Of a DNA stretch of 64,000 bases, positions 26,118 through 34,958 are shown piece after piece. Below the pieces are notes generated by a model. It did no database searches. It saw only the letters and a list, made by a program, of their open reading frames with translations, and was not told where the DNA came from. This DNA is from an uncultured Clostridia bacterium (GTDB taxonomy: Bacteria; Bacillota; Clostridia; Oscillospirales; Acutalibacteraceae), in the NCBI GenBank assembly GCA_937892525.1, contig CALAEV010000033.1, positions 1 through 64,000 on the forward strand, written 5' to 3'. Numbering within the stretch: position 1 is the stretch's first letter; each line of letters begins with the position of its first letter. The translations under genes and the position numbers were made by a program.

Positions 26118-27136
26118 TATATCACCTTTATTTTAAAGCCAGCAGCTCTTATGAGTCTGTTATAAACTGCCAATCCCATACCTTTTGTATCAGGGCAACG
26201 GGCATAAACTTTTTTAGCGCCCATTTCGTCTAATTCGCGAAGTGCATCAAAAAGACGGGCAGATTGACTATAACCGTCATTTTTATCGCCGTATGTAACT
26301 GACGGACAGTTGAGCTTTTCGTTTTCGCCGTCAAAACAAAGGCAAGTAATATTTTCTTCATTTTCGCAAAGATTTTTAAAGGTTTCAAAATTACTTTTGA
26401 TTATTGTAATATCGGCGCTTGGTGCATAATGCTTGTATTTCATACCAGGGGAGGCCGCAACTGCACCTTCTTCAAGTCTATTAAGCACAGCGTCATCAAC
26501 TACAATTTCACCTATAAGAGCAGTCATTTCTTCAAGTGTTACACCACCTGGACGAAGAAGTCTTGGTGGCTCCTCTGCAAAAGAAATAACAGTTGATTCA
26601 ACACCGATTTCACAGTTTCCACCATCAATAATAAGTGGAATTCTACCGTTCATATCGTCAAAAACATATTTTGCATTTGTAGGGCTAGGACTTCCTGAAA
26701 GATTTGCCGATGGTGCTGCAAGAGGTAAACCACAACTCTCAATAATTGCCCTCGCATAATCACTTTTTGGCATACGGATAGCAACTGTGTCTAAATTTCC
26801 TGAAACAACATCTGAAACCTTGTCGCTCTTTTTCATAATCATTGTAAGAGGTGCAGGCCAAAATGCATCTGCCATAACCTTGACTTTTTCAGGAATTTCT
26901 TCAACCAAAGGCGCTAAATCTTCAAACTTTGCAATGTGTACAATAAGTGGATTGTCACTTGGTCTGCCTTTTGCAACGAAAATTTTTTTAACTGCATCTT
27001 CGTCGAGTGCGTTTGCAGCAAGTCCGTAAACGGTTTCAGTAGGAATACCTACAACTTCACCGTTTTTAAGAAGCTTTGCAGATTCCTCTAATGCTTTTTC
27101 ATATTCAGTTGTAATGTTAATTACTACTGTTTTCAT
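26117..27136 (-). CDS. tsaC: L-threonylcarbamoyladenylate synthase (Sua5/TsaC long form)
   Basis: Makes threonylcarbamoyl-AMP from threonine, bicarbonate and ATP for the t6A modification of ANN-reading tRNAs. It has 339 residues. The N-terminal YrdC domain shows PTETVYGLAAN, KGRPSDNPLIVHI and PLAAPSANLSG. A linker near residue 205-230 (SPGMKYKHYAP) leads to the C-terminal Sua5 domain, so this is the two-domain form. It lies six bases after prfA and overlaps coaE, in keeping with the common grouping of prfA and tsaC in translation-related operons. Confidence 0.94.
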   Translation of the reverse strand: MKTVVINITTEYEKALEESAKLLKNGEVVGIPTETVYGLAANALDEDAVKKIFVAKGRPSDNPLIVHIAKFEDLAPLVEEIPEKVKVMADAFWPAPLTMIMKKSDKVSDVVSGNLDTVAIRMPKSDYARAIIESCGLPLAAPSANLSGSPSPTNAKYVFDDMNGRIPLIIDGGNCEIGVESTVISFAEEPPRLLRPGGVTLEEMTALIGEIVVDDAVLNRLEEGAVAASPGMKYKHYAPSADITIIKSNFETFKNLCENEENITCLCFDGENEKLNCPSVTYGDKNDGYSQSARLFDALRELDEMGAKKVYARCPDTKGMGLAVYNRLIRAAGFKIKVI

Positions 27137-27142
27137 AACTTT

Positions 27143-28213
27143 TTACTCGTTTGCTTTTAATTTTTCTGCAGTATCTGCAGTTATGAGTGCATCAATGATT
27201 TCATCAAGGTCACCATTCATAATCTGCTCAATTTTGTAAAGTGTAAGACCGATTCTGTGGTCACTTACTCTGCCTTGGGGGAAGTTGTAAGTTCTAATTC
27301 GTTCACTGCGGTCACCGGTACCAACCTGACTCTTTCTTTGTCCTGCAATTTCAGCGTCGTGCTTTGCTTGCTCAATTTCAAGAAGTCGTGAACGAAGAAC
27401 TTTAAGCGCCTTGTCTTTGTTTTTGTGCTGACTTCTTTCGTCCTGACACTCAACTACCATGCCGGTAGGCAAGTGAGTAACACGGATAGCAGATGAAGTC
27501 TTGTTAACCTTTTGTCCACCTGCACCACTTGAACGGAAAACATCAATTTGTAATTCAGCAGGGTTTAACTCGAAGTCAACATCTTCTGCTTCAGGAAGTA
27601 CTGCAACAGTAACAGTTGAAGTCTGAATTCTGCCCTGACTTTCAGTTTCAGGAACACGCTGAACTCTGTGAACACCACTTTCAAACTTAAAGCGTGAATA
27701 CGCGCCGTCACCGTCAACTGAGAAAATAACTTCCTTATAACCACCAAGTTCTGTTGGATTTTCGCTGAGGATTTCCATTTTCCAACCACGTGCTTCAGCA
27801 TACATTGTGTACATTCTGAAAAGTGAGTTTGCAAAAAGAGCTGCTTCTTCGCCACCTGCACCACCACGGATTTCAATAATAACGTTTTTGTCGTCATTAG
27901 GGTCACGAGGGAGAAGAAGAATTTTTAACTCTTCCCAACAAACATCAAGTTGCTCTTTTGCAGTTTCAAACTCTTCCTGCACCATTTCTTTGAAATCTTT
28001 ATCCATGCCACCTTCGTCAAGTAACATTTTTGACTCTTCGAAGGTATCTTTATAACTCTTGTATTCACGGAACTTCTCAACGACAGGAGTTAACTGTTTT
28101 AACTCCTTCATCAACTTTGTATAGAGCTGTTGGTCACTTACAGTCTGGGGGTCACACAACTGCTCGTTGACATTTTCAAATCTTTCTTCAATACCCAATA
28201 ATTTATCAAACAT
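27143..28213 (-). CDS. prfA: Peptide chain release factor 1
   Basis: Recognises UAA and UAG and releases the finished peptide on the ribosome; 356 residues, standard length. The GGQ motif is in SSGAGGQKVNKTSSA near residue 230, followed by CQDERSQHKNK and the C-terminal YNFPQGRVSDHRIG. The segment ESQGRIQTSTVTVAV is typical of RF1. It overlaps the DUF951 gene by eight bases and precedes tsaC by six, forming one operon. Confidence 0.97.
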   Translation of the reverse strand: MFDKLLGIEERFENVNEQLCDPQTVSDQQLYTKLMKELKQLTPVVEKFREYKSYKDTFEESKMLLDEGGMDKDFKEMVQEEFETAKEQLDVCWEELKILLLPRDPNDDKNVIIEIRGGAGGEEAALFANSLFRMYTMYAEARGWKMEILSENPTELGGYKEVIFSVDGDGAYSRFKFESGVHRVQRVPETESQGRIQTSTVTVAVLPEAEDVDFELNPAELQIDVFRSSGAGGQKVNKTSSAIRVTHLPTGMVVECQDERSQHKNKDKALKVLRSRLLEIEQAKHDAEIAGQRKSQVGTGDRSERIRTYNFPQGRVSDHRIGLTLYKIEQIMNGDLDEIIDALITADTAEKLKANE

Positions 28214-28397
28214 CTTCGTTCTCCCTGATTACTTTTTTGATATTCTTTTCAATTTTTATGCGTGGTACCATAACTTCGCGTTCGCATTTAATACAACGAA
28301 TACGAAAATCCATACCTGCACGAAGCACTAAAAACTTTTTTTCTCCACAAGGATGTGGTTTTTTCATTTCTAGAATATCATTAACTCTTATGTCCAT
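28206..28397 (-). CDS. DUF951 family small zinc-ribbon-like protein
   Basis: Conserved Firmicutes protein of 63 residues with unknown role. It opens MDIRVNDILEMKKPHPCGE and has a pair of cysteines in IRCIKCER besides the PHPCGE cysteine, suggesting metal binding with a nucleic-acid-binding look. GAGG lies before the ATG at 28397; a longer frame to 28436 lacks a ribosome site. It heads the prfA operon and overlaps prfA. Confidence 0.82.
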   Translation of the reverse strand: MDIRVNDILEMKKPHPCGEKKFLVLRAGMDFRIRCIKCEREVMVPRIKIEKNIKKVIRENEDV

Positions 28398-28527
28398 AAA
28401 ATCTACCTCAAAACATATTACATTATATGATATCACAAATAATATAAAAATAAAATACCTTTTTTATTCTCTTTTAATGGTTTCTTTCATATTCTTTATT
28501 ATCAATTCTAAAATAAAGGTGAGATAT

Positions 28528-29451
28528 ATGAAAAAATACTATCCAGAGGGAATAATTTTTGAGAACAGAGGTAACAAAAAGGCGATGGAGTCAATCGGCA
28601 ATCTGCGAGAATGCTTTTTTGCTGAAAAAATACTTGAAGGCAAAGTGACAATGTGTGACCGTGAGCATAATCTGTATGTGGATTTAGGTGTGATTAAGGG
28701 GGTTATCCCTCGCGAAGAATGTGCAATAGGTATTTCTGACGGAAGTGTGCGTGATATTGCAATAATTTCAAGAGTAAACAAGCCTGTATGCTTTAAGATT
28801 ATTGATTTTATGGATGACGAACAAGGTGTGCGTACTGCAATACTCAGTCGTCGTGCTGTGCAAGAGGAATGTATGGAAAATTACATAAATAATCTTGTGC
28901 CGGGTGACATTATCGACGCTCGTATTACCCATAACGAAACTTTCGGCTCGTTTTGTGATATAGGGTGTGGAGTTTCTGCGCTTTTACCTATTGACAGTAT
29001 TTCTGTTTCTCGTATTCCACATCCAAGCGTAAGATTTTCTGTGAATACGGTAATAAAAGCAGTTGTGAAGAGTATTGACGAGTATGGCAGAGTAACCTTA
29101 TCCCTTAAAGAACTTTTAGGCACATGGAAAGAAAATGCAGAAAATTTCAAAGCAGGGCAAACGGTAGGGGGAATAGTACGCTCTATTGAAAAATACGGAG
29201 TTTTTATTGAACTTAGCCCTAATCTTGCAGGTCTTGCTGAATATACAAGCGATGTACAAGAGGGAGATTCAGCAAGCGTTTATATAAAGAGTATCAATCC
29301 AGAAAAAATGAAAATAAAACTGGCTATTGTTGACAGTTTTCCTGAAAAAAGTGGGCCTTTACCATTCAGGTATTATTATGAGGGAAACCACATTAATAAC
29401 TGGCAGTATTCACCTGAAAACTCATCTAAAATAATTGAAAGTATTTTTTAA
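28528..29451 (+). CDS. S1-domain RNA-binding protein
   Basis: Protein of 307 residues made of repeated S1 (OB-fold) RNA-binding domains. Repeats are visible near residues 33-110 (EGKVTMCDREHNLYVDLG), 118-185 (PGDIIDARITHNETFGSFCDIG) and 200-270 (GQTVGGIVRSIEKYGVFIEL). It resembles shortened ribosomal protein S1-like proteins of Clostridia that bind mRNA or ribosomes. The ATG at 28528 follows AAAGGTGAG; an open frame further upstream to 28237 overlaps the divergent DUF951 gene and lacks S1 similarity. It probably has a single-gene transcript. Confidence 0.87.
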   Translation: MKKYYPEGIIFENRGNKKAMESIGNLRECFFAEKILEGKVTMCDREHNLYVDLGVIKGVIPREECAIGISDGSVRDIAIISRVNKPVCFKIIDFMDDEQGVRTAILSRRAVQEECMENYINNLVPGDIIDARITHNETFGSFCDIGCGVSALLPIDSISVSRIPHPSVRFSVNTVIKAVVKSIDEYGRVTLSLKELLGTWKENAENFKAGQTVGGIVRSIEKYGVFIELSPNLAGLAEYTSDVQEGDSASVYIKSINPEKMKIKLAIVDSFPEKSGPLPFRYYYEGNHINNWQYSPENSSKIIESIF

Positions 29452-29461
29452 TAAAAAAATG

Positions 29462-29490
29462 TTGTAAAAAGTAAAAAGATATGTTAGAAT
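29462..29490 (+). promoter_or_regulatory. Promoter of the lipase-like gene
   Basis: TTGTAA (29462-29467), a 17-base spacer and TAGAAT (29485-29490), with GGAGGG before the ATG at 29524. Confidence 0.65.
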
Positions 29491-29523
29491 ATTCCTAGTT
29501 ATATTTAATAACGGAGGGATTTT

Positions 29524-31650
29524 ATGAAAAAACTTAAAGTTGCGTTAAGTCTAATCCTCGCAATAGCATTGACTTCTATTATGGTTTTACCTGCATTTGC
29601 AGCAGGTTCACAGAACTGTAATTGTGGTCACGCTCCTGTAATTCAGGTACGCGGTATTGGTGAAACACTTTATGACGCAAACGGTAATGAGATTTTCTCA
29701 ACTGAAAACATTATTAACGGTATTATGCCTGTGCTCCCACAACTTGGTGAGTTTCTTCTTGACACATCAAATGTTGATTTATTTGTAAGCGCAGCAGAAA
29801 CAGCAGTTAAAACAATCTTTGGACCTGTTATGTATGATAACAACGCTGCAAGACTTGTTAAAGATGCTGACGGTAATGATACTGTAATTTCAGTTAAGTG
29901 TGATAGTCGTCCTGTTGAAGACTATATGAACTTCGATGACAATTTGTCAGAAGAAGGCAAGCTTTCAAAGGCTCTTTATGATGAACTTGGTGATGACCAC
30001 GTTTATTTCTTCACTTATGACTGGACAGGAAACCCTGTTGAAATCGTTAAAGCCCTTGATAAATTCATTGATGATGTGAAAAAACAGTCAGGTCACAATA
30101 AAGTTTCAATCAATGCTGAAAGTATGGGTGGTGCAATCGTAAACCTTTACCTTAATACTTACGGTTATGGTGATATTGAAAACCTTGTTATGGCTAACTC
30201 TGCATTCAATGGTCTCGAAATGATGGGTCAGCTTTTCACAGGTAATGTTAATATTGACGCTGAAGCACTTACATACCTTCTTGTGCAAGAAATTTTAGGT
30301 AATGCAGAGTATTCAGCATTAGTACCATACCTTCCTGTATTTGAACAGATTGTTCCATTAGTTAACGATATGATGCAGGACCCTGCTACAAAGGCAAAAA
30401 TTTATAATCAGATTTTCATCCCTGTATTTGCATACATGCCATCTTTCTGGTGTCTTGTTCCAAGCTATCGCTTTGACGAAGCAAAAGATATGATGTTTGG
30501 CGAAAACACAGCTGCACTTGGCGAAAAACGTGCAAACGCAGGCTCAAAGCTTTTACAGATTGTAAACAAAGTTGGTAATGCTGGTAAGAATACTGATAAC
30601 ACAGTTAAAGATATGGTTGGTTATACATATATACTCGATTTAGGCTTCCTTGGTCAGAAAGAAATCGTAGTTGAACCAAAAATCAACTCTTACGCTAATG
30701 TTACAAATTATAACAAATATATTGCTCCTGTTACTCCATCAGCAAACTGGAATAGTGACGGTGTAATTGAAGTTTATAACGCAAGTGGTTGGGCAACAGC
30801 TGCAGATATGGGTTATACACTTGGCGAAAATTACATTCAGGCAGAGCTTACTGATGTTGCAAACTATGTTTCACCTGACACAGTAATTGACGCTTCAACT
30901 TGTCAGGCTCCTGATAATACATGGTTTATCAAAAACTTAGGTCATATTAAGTATGACGAAAATGACGGTACAGCAGACTTCTATATCTGGCTTCTTACAG
31001 CAACTGAAGAATATACAATTAATACAAATGCTGAATATCCACAGTTTATGTATTATGATACAACAATTCCTGAACTTATGACTTGGGAAGAAAAAGCTGA
31101 AAATGACGCTAATAGTGGAATTACTATTCCAACATTACCTGGTATTGATTTAGAAGGTCTTGCAGGCGCTCTTGACCAGGTTCTTAGTGGTTTAGAAGAT
31201 TTGTTAGGAACAGACCTTGGTGACATTGACCTTGGTAGTCTTGATTTAAGTGCAATCACAGACCTTCTTGGAAATATCAACCTTGATAGTATTCTTGGAA
31301 TTCTTGGCTCATTTGACATCAGTGGTATTACAGGTATTCTTGGCTCACTTGGTGACTTGCTCGGTGGCCTTTTAGGTGGTGGCGAAGCACCTGCTCCAAC
31401 TCCTACTCCAACTCCTGATGGTGATGATGGATTAGGCGACACAACACCTGAAACACCAAGCACAGACACACCTGATACAACACCTGACCAGAACACATCA
31501 CACGTTGGTTCTTCATCAGTTAACAGAACACAGACAACAACAGGTCTTGTAATTGAAGGCGAACCTATTTTCAGTGCAGGTAATAGCGCTTGGATTATCC
31601 TCTTTGTAATCGCAGCAGTTATTGCAGGTATTTTGATTATCAAACTTTAA
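29524..31650 (+). CDS. Secreted, membrane-tethered alpha/beta hydrolase (lipase-like)
   Basis: Exported protein of 708 residues. A signal peptide (about 1-27, ending AFAA) is followed by a short Cys pair (CNCGH). The hydrolase domain has SINAESMGGAIVNLY, where Ser 200 lies in an AxSxG version of the nucleophile elbow, as in lecithin:cholesterol acyltransferase-like or lipase-type enzymes. Residues about 540-620 are a low-complexity run of Leu, Gly, Asp and Ile with LGGLLGGG units. A Pro/Thr/Asp linker and a C-terminal membrane helix with IIKL at the end follow, without an LPxTG sorting motif. It probably acts on lipids or esters outside while held to the membrane. The substrate is unknown. 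Confidence 0.8.
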   Translation: MKKLKVALSLILAIALTSIMVLPAFAAGSQNCNCGHAPVIQVRGIGETLYDANGNEIFSTENIINGIMPVLPQLGEFLLDTSNVDLFVSAAETAVKTIFGPVMYDNNAARLVKDADGNDTVISVKCDSRPVEDYMNFDDNLSEEGKLSKALYDELGDDHVYFFTYDWTGNPVEIVKALDKFIDDVKKQSGHNKVSINAESMGGAIVNLYLNTYGYGDIENLVMANSAFNGLEMMGQLFTGNVNIDAEALTYLLVQEILGNAEYSALVPYLPVFEQIVPLVNDMMQDPATKAKIYNQIFIPVFAYMPSFWCLVPSYRFDEAKDMMFGENTAALGEKRANAGSKLLQIVNKVGNAGKNTDNTVKDMVGYTYILDLGFLGQKEIVVEPKINSYANVTNYNKYIAPVTPSANWNSDGVIEVYNASGWATAADMGYTLGENYIQAELTDVANYVSPDTVIDASTCQAPDNTWFIKNLGHIKYDENDGTADFYIWLLTATEEYTINTNAEYPQFMYYDTTIPELMTWEEKAENDANSGITIPTLPGIDLEGLAGALDQVLSGLEDLLGTDLGDIDLGSLDLSAITDLLGNINLDSILGILGSFDISGITGILGSLGDLLGGLLGGGEAPAPTPTPTPDGDDGLGDTTPETPSTDTPDTTPDQNTSHVGSSSVNRTQTTTGLVIEGEPIFSAGNSAWIILFVIAAVIAGILIIKL

Positions 31651-31667
31651 TCCCTTGTAAATAAATT

Positions 31668-31702
31668 AACGGCAGAGAAACGCGTTATCTCTGCCGTTTT
31701 AT
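31668..31702 (+). terminator. Terminator of the lipase-like gene
   Basis: AACGGCAGAGA and TCTCTGCCGTT form an 11-base stem around nine bases, followed by T residues. Confidence 0.92.
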
Positions 31703-31738
31703 TTTGCAAAAAAATATTAATATATTTGTCAAAACATC

Positions 31739-31767
31739 TTGAAATATGAAATAAAAGTTTTTATAAT
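31739..31767 (+). promoter_or_regulatory. Promoter of galT
   Basis: TTGAAA (31739-31744), a 17-base spacer and a consensus TATAAT (31762-31767). Confidence 0.75.
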
Positions 31768-31805
31768 TATAATAGATAAATTTTGGTAAGTGAGGGGTAC
31801 TCATA

Positions 31806-33299
31806 ATGAATATTTACGAAGCAATAAATTCGCTTGTAGCTTATGGCGTAAAAGAGGGCTTAATTGAAGAGTGTGACAAAGTCTGGGCAGTAAACAGAAT
31901 TCTTGAAATTCTCCAGATGGACAGTATGGAAACTCAGGCAGAAGTTAAAGATGCTGACCTTCAAGATATTCTTAAAACAATTCTTGATTACGCTGTGGAA
32001 AAGGGACTTTGCGAAGATTCAGTTGTTTATAAAGATTTGTTTGATACAAAGGTAATGGGTGTGTTAACTCCAAGACCATCAGAGGTAATCAAAACTTTCA
32101 ATGAAAAGTATGAGGAGTCTCCGGAAACTGCAACTGATTGGTATTACCACATTTCTCGTAAATCTGACTATATCCGTGAATACAGAATTAAAAATGATGT
32201 TAAATGGATTACAAAAACACAGTATGGTGATATTGATATTACAATTAACCTTGCAAAGCCTGAAAAAGACCCAAAAGCTATTGCGGCAGCTACAAAAATG
32301 GAGCAAAGTTCATATCCAACTTGTATGCTTTGTAAAGAGAATGAGGGCTATGCTGGTCGCGTAAATCATCCGGCAAGACAAAACCACAGGGTAATTCCTC
32401 TTTGCCTTGACGGTGTAAATGCCTATCTTCAGTATTCACCTTATGTTTATTATAATGAGCATTGTATCGTATTTGATGAAGCACATACTCCAATGAAAAT
32501 TTCAGAGCATAAATTCAGAAGGCTTTTTGATTTTGTTAAGAAATTCCCTCATTACTTCCTTGGCTCAAACTCTGATTTGCCAATTGCAGGTGGCTCAATT
32601 CTTACTCATGAGCATTTCCAAGGTGGCCGTTATACATTTGCTATGGAGAAAGCAGAAATTGAAGAATATGTTGAGTTTGTTGGCTTCGAAGATGTTAAAG
32701 CAGGTATAGTAAAATGGCCTATGTCAGTAATAAGACTTCAGGGTGAAGATACCGACCGAATTTGCACACTTGCAGGTAAAATTCTCGCAGCTTGGCGTGA
32801 TTATACTGATGAAGATGCGTTTATTTATGCTTTTACAGATGGTGCAATTCACAATACAATTACTCCAATTGCAAGATATACAAACGGTTATTATGAGCTT
32901 GACCTTGTTCTTCGTAATAATATTACAACAGAAGAATATCCTGACGGATTCTACCATCCACACCCTGAATATCATAACATCAAGAAAGAAAATATTGGTC
33001 TTATCGAAGTTATGGGACTTGCAGTGCTCCCATCTCGTCTTAAAACAGAAATGGCAGTGCTTCGTGATGCAATACTCCAGAACAAAGATATTAAAGCAGA
33101 TGAAACAATTGCAAAACACTATGATTGGGCAGAAAAAATTAAGGCTAAATATAGCGATATAAACGCAGAAAACTGCGACGCTATTCTTCGTGATGAAATT
33201 GGTCTTGTTTTTACTGCAATTCTTGAACAATGTGGTGTGTTCGACAGAAATGAAGAGGGTAAAGCACAGTTTAAGAAATTCATTTCAAGTGTAAAATAA
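31806..33299 (+). CDS. galT: UDP-glucose-hexose-1-phosphate uridylyltransferase, class II
   Basis: Leloir-pathway enzyme that exchanges UMP between UDP-glucose and galactose-1-phosphate. It has 497 residues, which is the class II (Firmicutes) length rather than the 350 residues of class I. The family segments are SSYPTCMLCKENEGYAGR, HPARQNHRVIPL and the active-site region GGSILTHEHFQGGRYTF. It stands alone, without galK or galE nearby, with its own promoter and terminator. Galactose released from glycans by other enzymes would be its source. Confidence 0.95.
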   Translation: MNIYEAINSLVAYGVKEGLIEECDKVWAVNRILEILQMDSMETQAEVKDADLQDILKTILDYAVEKGLCEDSVVYKDLFDTKVMGVLTPRPSEVIKTFNEKYEESPETATDWYYHISRKSDYIREYRIKNDVKWITKTQYGDIDITINLAKPEKDPKAIAAATKMEQSSYPTCMLCKENEGYAGRVNHPARQNHRVIPLCLDGVNAYLQYSPYVYYNEHCIVFDEAHTPMKISEHKFRRLFDFVKKFPHYFLGSNSDLPIAGGSILTHEHFQGGRYTFAMEKAEIEEYVEFVGFEDVKAGIVKWPMSVIRLQGEDTDRICTLAGKILAAWRDYTDEDAFIYAFTDGAIHNTITPIARYTNGYYELDLVLRNNITTEEYPDGFYHPHPEYHNIKKENIGLIEVMGLAVLPSRLKTEMAVLRDAILQNKDIKADETIAKHYDWAEKIKAKYSDINAENCDAILRDEIGLVFTAILEQCGVFDRNEEGKAQFKKFISSVK

Positions 33300-33315
33300 A
33301 AGCACAATATAAAAC

Positions 33316-33350
33316 AAAAAGGAGAATGGACTTGTCCATTCTCCTTTTTA
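33316..33350 (+). terminator. Two-way terminator between galT and the MFS gene
   Basis: AAAAGGAGAATGGA and TCCATTCTCCTTTT pair around CTTG, with A and T tracts on either side. Confidence 0.92.
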
Positions 33351-33385
33351 ATTCGGCATTCAGCATTCCGAATTCAGCATTCAAT
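33351..33385 (-). repeat. Tandem 7-bp repeat (ATTCNNN) at the MFS stop codon
   Basis: Five heptamers beginning with ATTC: ATTCGGC, ATTCAGC, ATTCCGA, ATTCAGC, ATTCAAT. On the MFS sense strand they read NNNGAAT and begin directly after the stop codon, like the folD array in sense and position. Confidence 0.7.
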
Positions 33386-34819
33386 TTAGTCCCACTCTGT
33401 GCCTGTGACAGTTTCAAGGTCAAGACCTTTTGTATCGTGAGTATTTTTAATAAGTGCAATAATAGTGATTACAAAACTTGGTACAAGCAAGCAAAGAGCA
33501 ACTGTGCCGATTACACCATCGCCAAAAATAAGGGCGAGAATTGTGTTTGTAATAAAGCCGATTGCATATCCTACAAATCCGACAACAGTTTGTGCTGCTG
33601 TTGCAGAAGAACGAAGATTTGTTGGCGCAGATTCACTTGCCATCATAATAAGTACATCATTTGTTGAATAATAACTACCAACAAATGTACCACAGAAGAA
33701 ACCAACGAAAGATGGATTTAGGTTCATTTTTGCACCAAGAGCAAAAACGACAAAGCTGACAACGCAGTTTGCTGCAACAGTAATTGCTGCTGCTTTTCTG
33801 CCTTTTTTGTCAGATATAAAGCCCATAATAACCTGTGAAAGAGCCATACCGATAGGGTAAAGAACAAGTGCCTGACTAACCTGATTGACACTTACAAGGT
33901 CCAAAAATTCTTTTGCATTTGAGCCATATACACTCTGGGCATAACCGTGGGTAAGAATTGCCTGATAGTTCATACTACCAATAACGCCAATACCTGCAAG
34001 GGCAAAGCAGATAAATACCCAACGGAGTTGCTTGTGCTTCATACCGAATTTAAGTGCATCAATAAGACCACCCTGAGAATCCTGAGCCTTTTTCTTTGCT
34101 TCTTCTGCTTGTAATTCTTCTTCAGTCATTTTAAGATAACGAAGACGAGACTCAATAAAGGCGTCAGTTTCTCTTGCACAAAGAAGAGCAATAAGAGAAA
34201 CAACAATACCAACTATTGCAGGAATCATATAAACATTACGCCATTCGCTTGCATTCTGCATAAGCAAACGACGAAGAACAGGCACAAGCATAACTGCCAT
34301 ATTTGCAAAGAATTTGACTACAGAATATGTAATAGCACGACTTTTAGCAGGTGCAGATTCCATAATATAAACAACGTGCATATCGTGAGGCACAAAGAAA
34401 AGAATCATACATGCACCTATAAAATACATAATTGCATTTTGTGAAAGGAAAATAACAAACAATGCAATTGCCATTCCAAAGGTGTTGATAATAAGGAATG
34501 TCTTTCTGCCAAAACGGTCTGCAAGTGGTCTGTAAAGAAGACCTAAAATCTGAAATGGAATTGCAACAACATTCAAAAGATTAAGAATGGTAACTGCACT
34601 TTCGCTTTTGAAAAATTCATTGGCGATTTCAGTCTGCATAAGAGCATTAATTTGTGATGCAATTTCATCAACTGCGTAAATAAGCGCGATTATAAGCACA
34701 AGGTACCAAAAATATGTGTTACCTTTAGGTCTTGCTTTCTGCTTTTCCCAATAAGCAATCTCTTTTGCCTTTCGCAACTCTTTTTTCTTGATTTGCTCAG
34801 GAGTTAAAACTTTACTCAT
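33386..34819 (-). CDS. Major facilitator superfamily transporter
   Basis: Membrane transporter of about 477 residues with 12 predicted helices. The cytoplasmic N-terminus is very basic (KKKELRKAKE). The MFS loop motif after helix 2 is RPLADRFGRKTF, and its echo in the second half is GFISDKKGRKA. A soluble loop with EEELQAEEAKKKAQ lies between the two halves. The start at 34819 has GGGGA upstream; an earlier ATG at 34873 adds a weakly supported extension. A sugar or organic-acid substrate is possible, but the sequence does not settle it. Confidence 0.85.
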   Translation of the reverse strand: MSKVLTPEQIKKKELRKAKEIAYWEKQKARPKGNTYFWYLVLIIALIYAVDEIASQINALMQTEIANEFFKSESAVTILNLLNVVAIPFQILGLLYRPLADRFGRKTFLIINTFGMAIALFVIFLSQNAIMYFIGACMILFFVPHDMHVVYIMESAPAKSRAITYSVVKFFANMAVMLVPVLRRLLMQNASEWRNVYMIPAIVGIVVSLIALLCARETDAFIESRLRYLKMTEEELQAEEAKKKAQDSQGGLIDALKFGMKHKQLRWVFICFALAGIGVIGSMNYQAILTHGYAQSVYGSNAKEFLDLVSVNQVSQALVLYPIGMALSQVIMGFISDKKGRKAAAITVAANCVVSFVVFALGAKMNLNPSFVGFFCGTFVGSYYSTNDVLIMMASESAPTNLRSSATAAQTVVGFVGYAIGFITNTILALIFGDGVIGTVALCLLVPSFVITIIALIKNTHDTKGLDLETVTGTEWD

Positions 34820-34898
34820 AAAAATTTCCCCTTTCAATAAAATTATTGTAGCATACAATACAATTAAATTCAATAATTTGCCGATTTCAAATCATTTC

Positions 34899-34926
34899 TT
34901 GACTAAAAAAATAAAAGTGTTAAAAT
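34899..34926 (+). promoter_or_regulatory. Promoter of the flavin-reductase-like gene
   Basis: TTGACT (34899-34904), a 16-base spacer and TAAAAT (34921-34926); AAGGAG at 34946 precedes the ATG. Confidence 0.6.
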
Positions 34927-34958
34927 ATTATCAATGACAAAAATCAAGGAGTAATATT

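Noticed and set aside
28237..28527. N-terminal extension of the S1-domain gene
   Set aside because: It overlaps the divergent DUF951 gene, and a clear ribosome site points to the ATG at 28528.
31053..31643. 196-codon frame opposite the lipase-like gene
   Set aside because: A Pro/Ser-rich shadow of the Leu/Gly and Pro/Thr low-complexity coding region.
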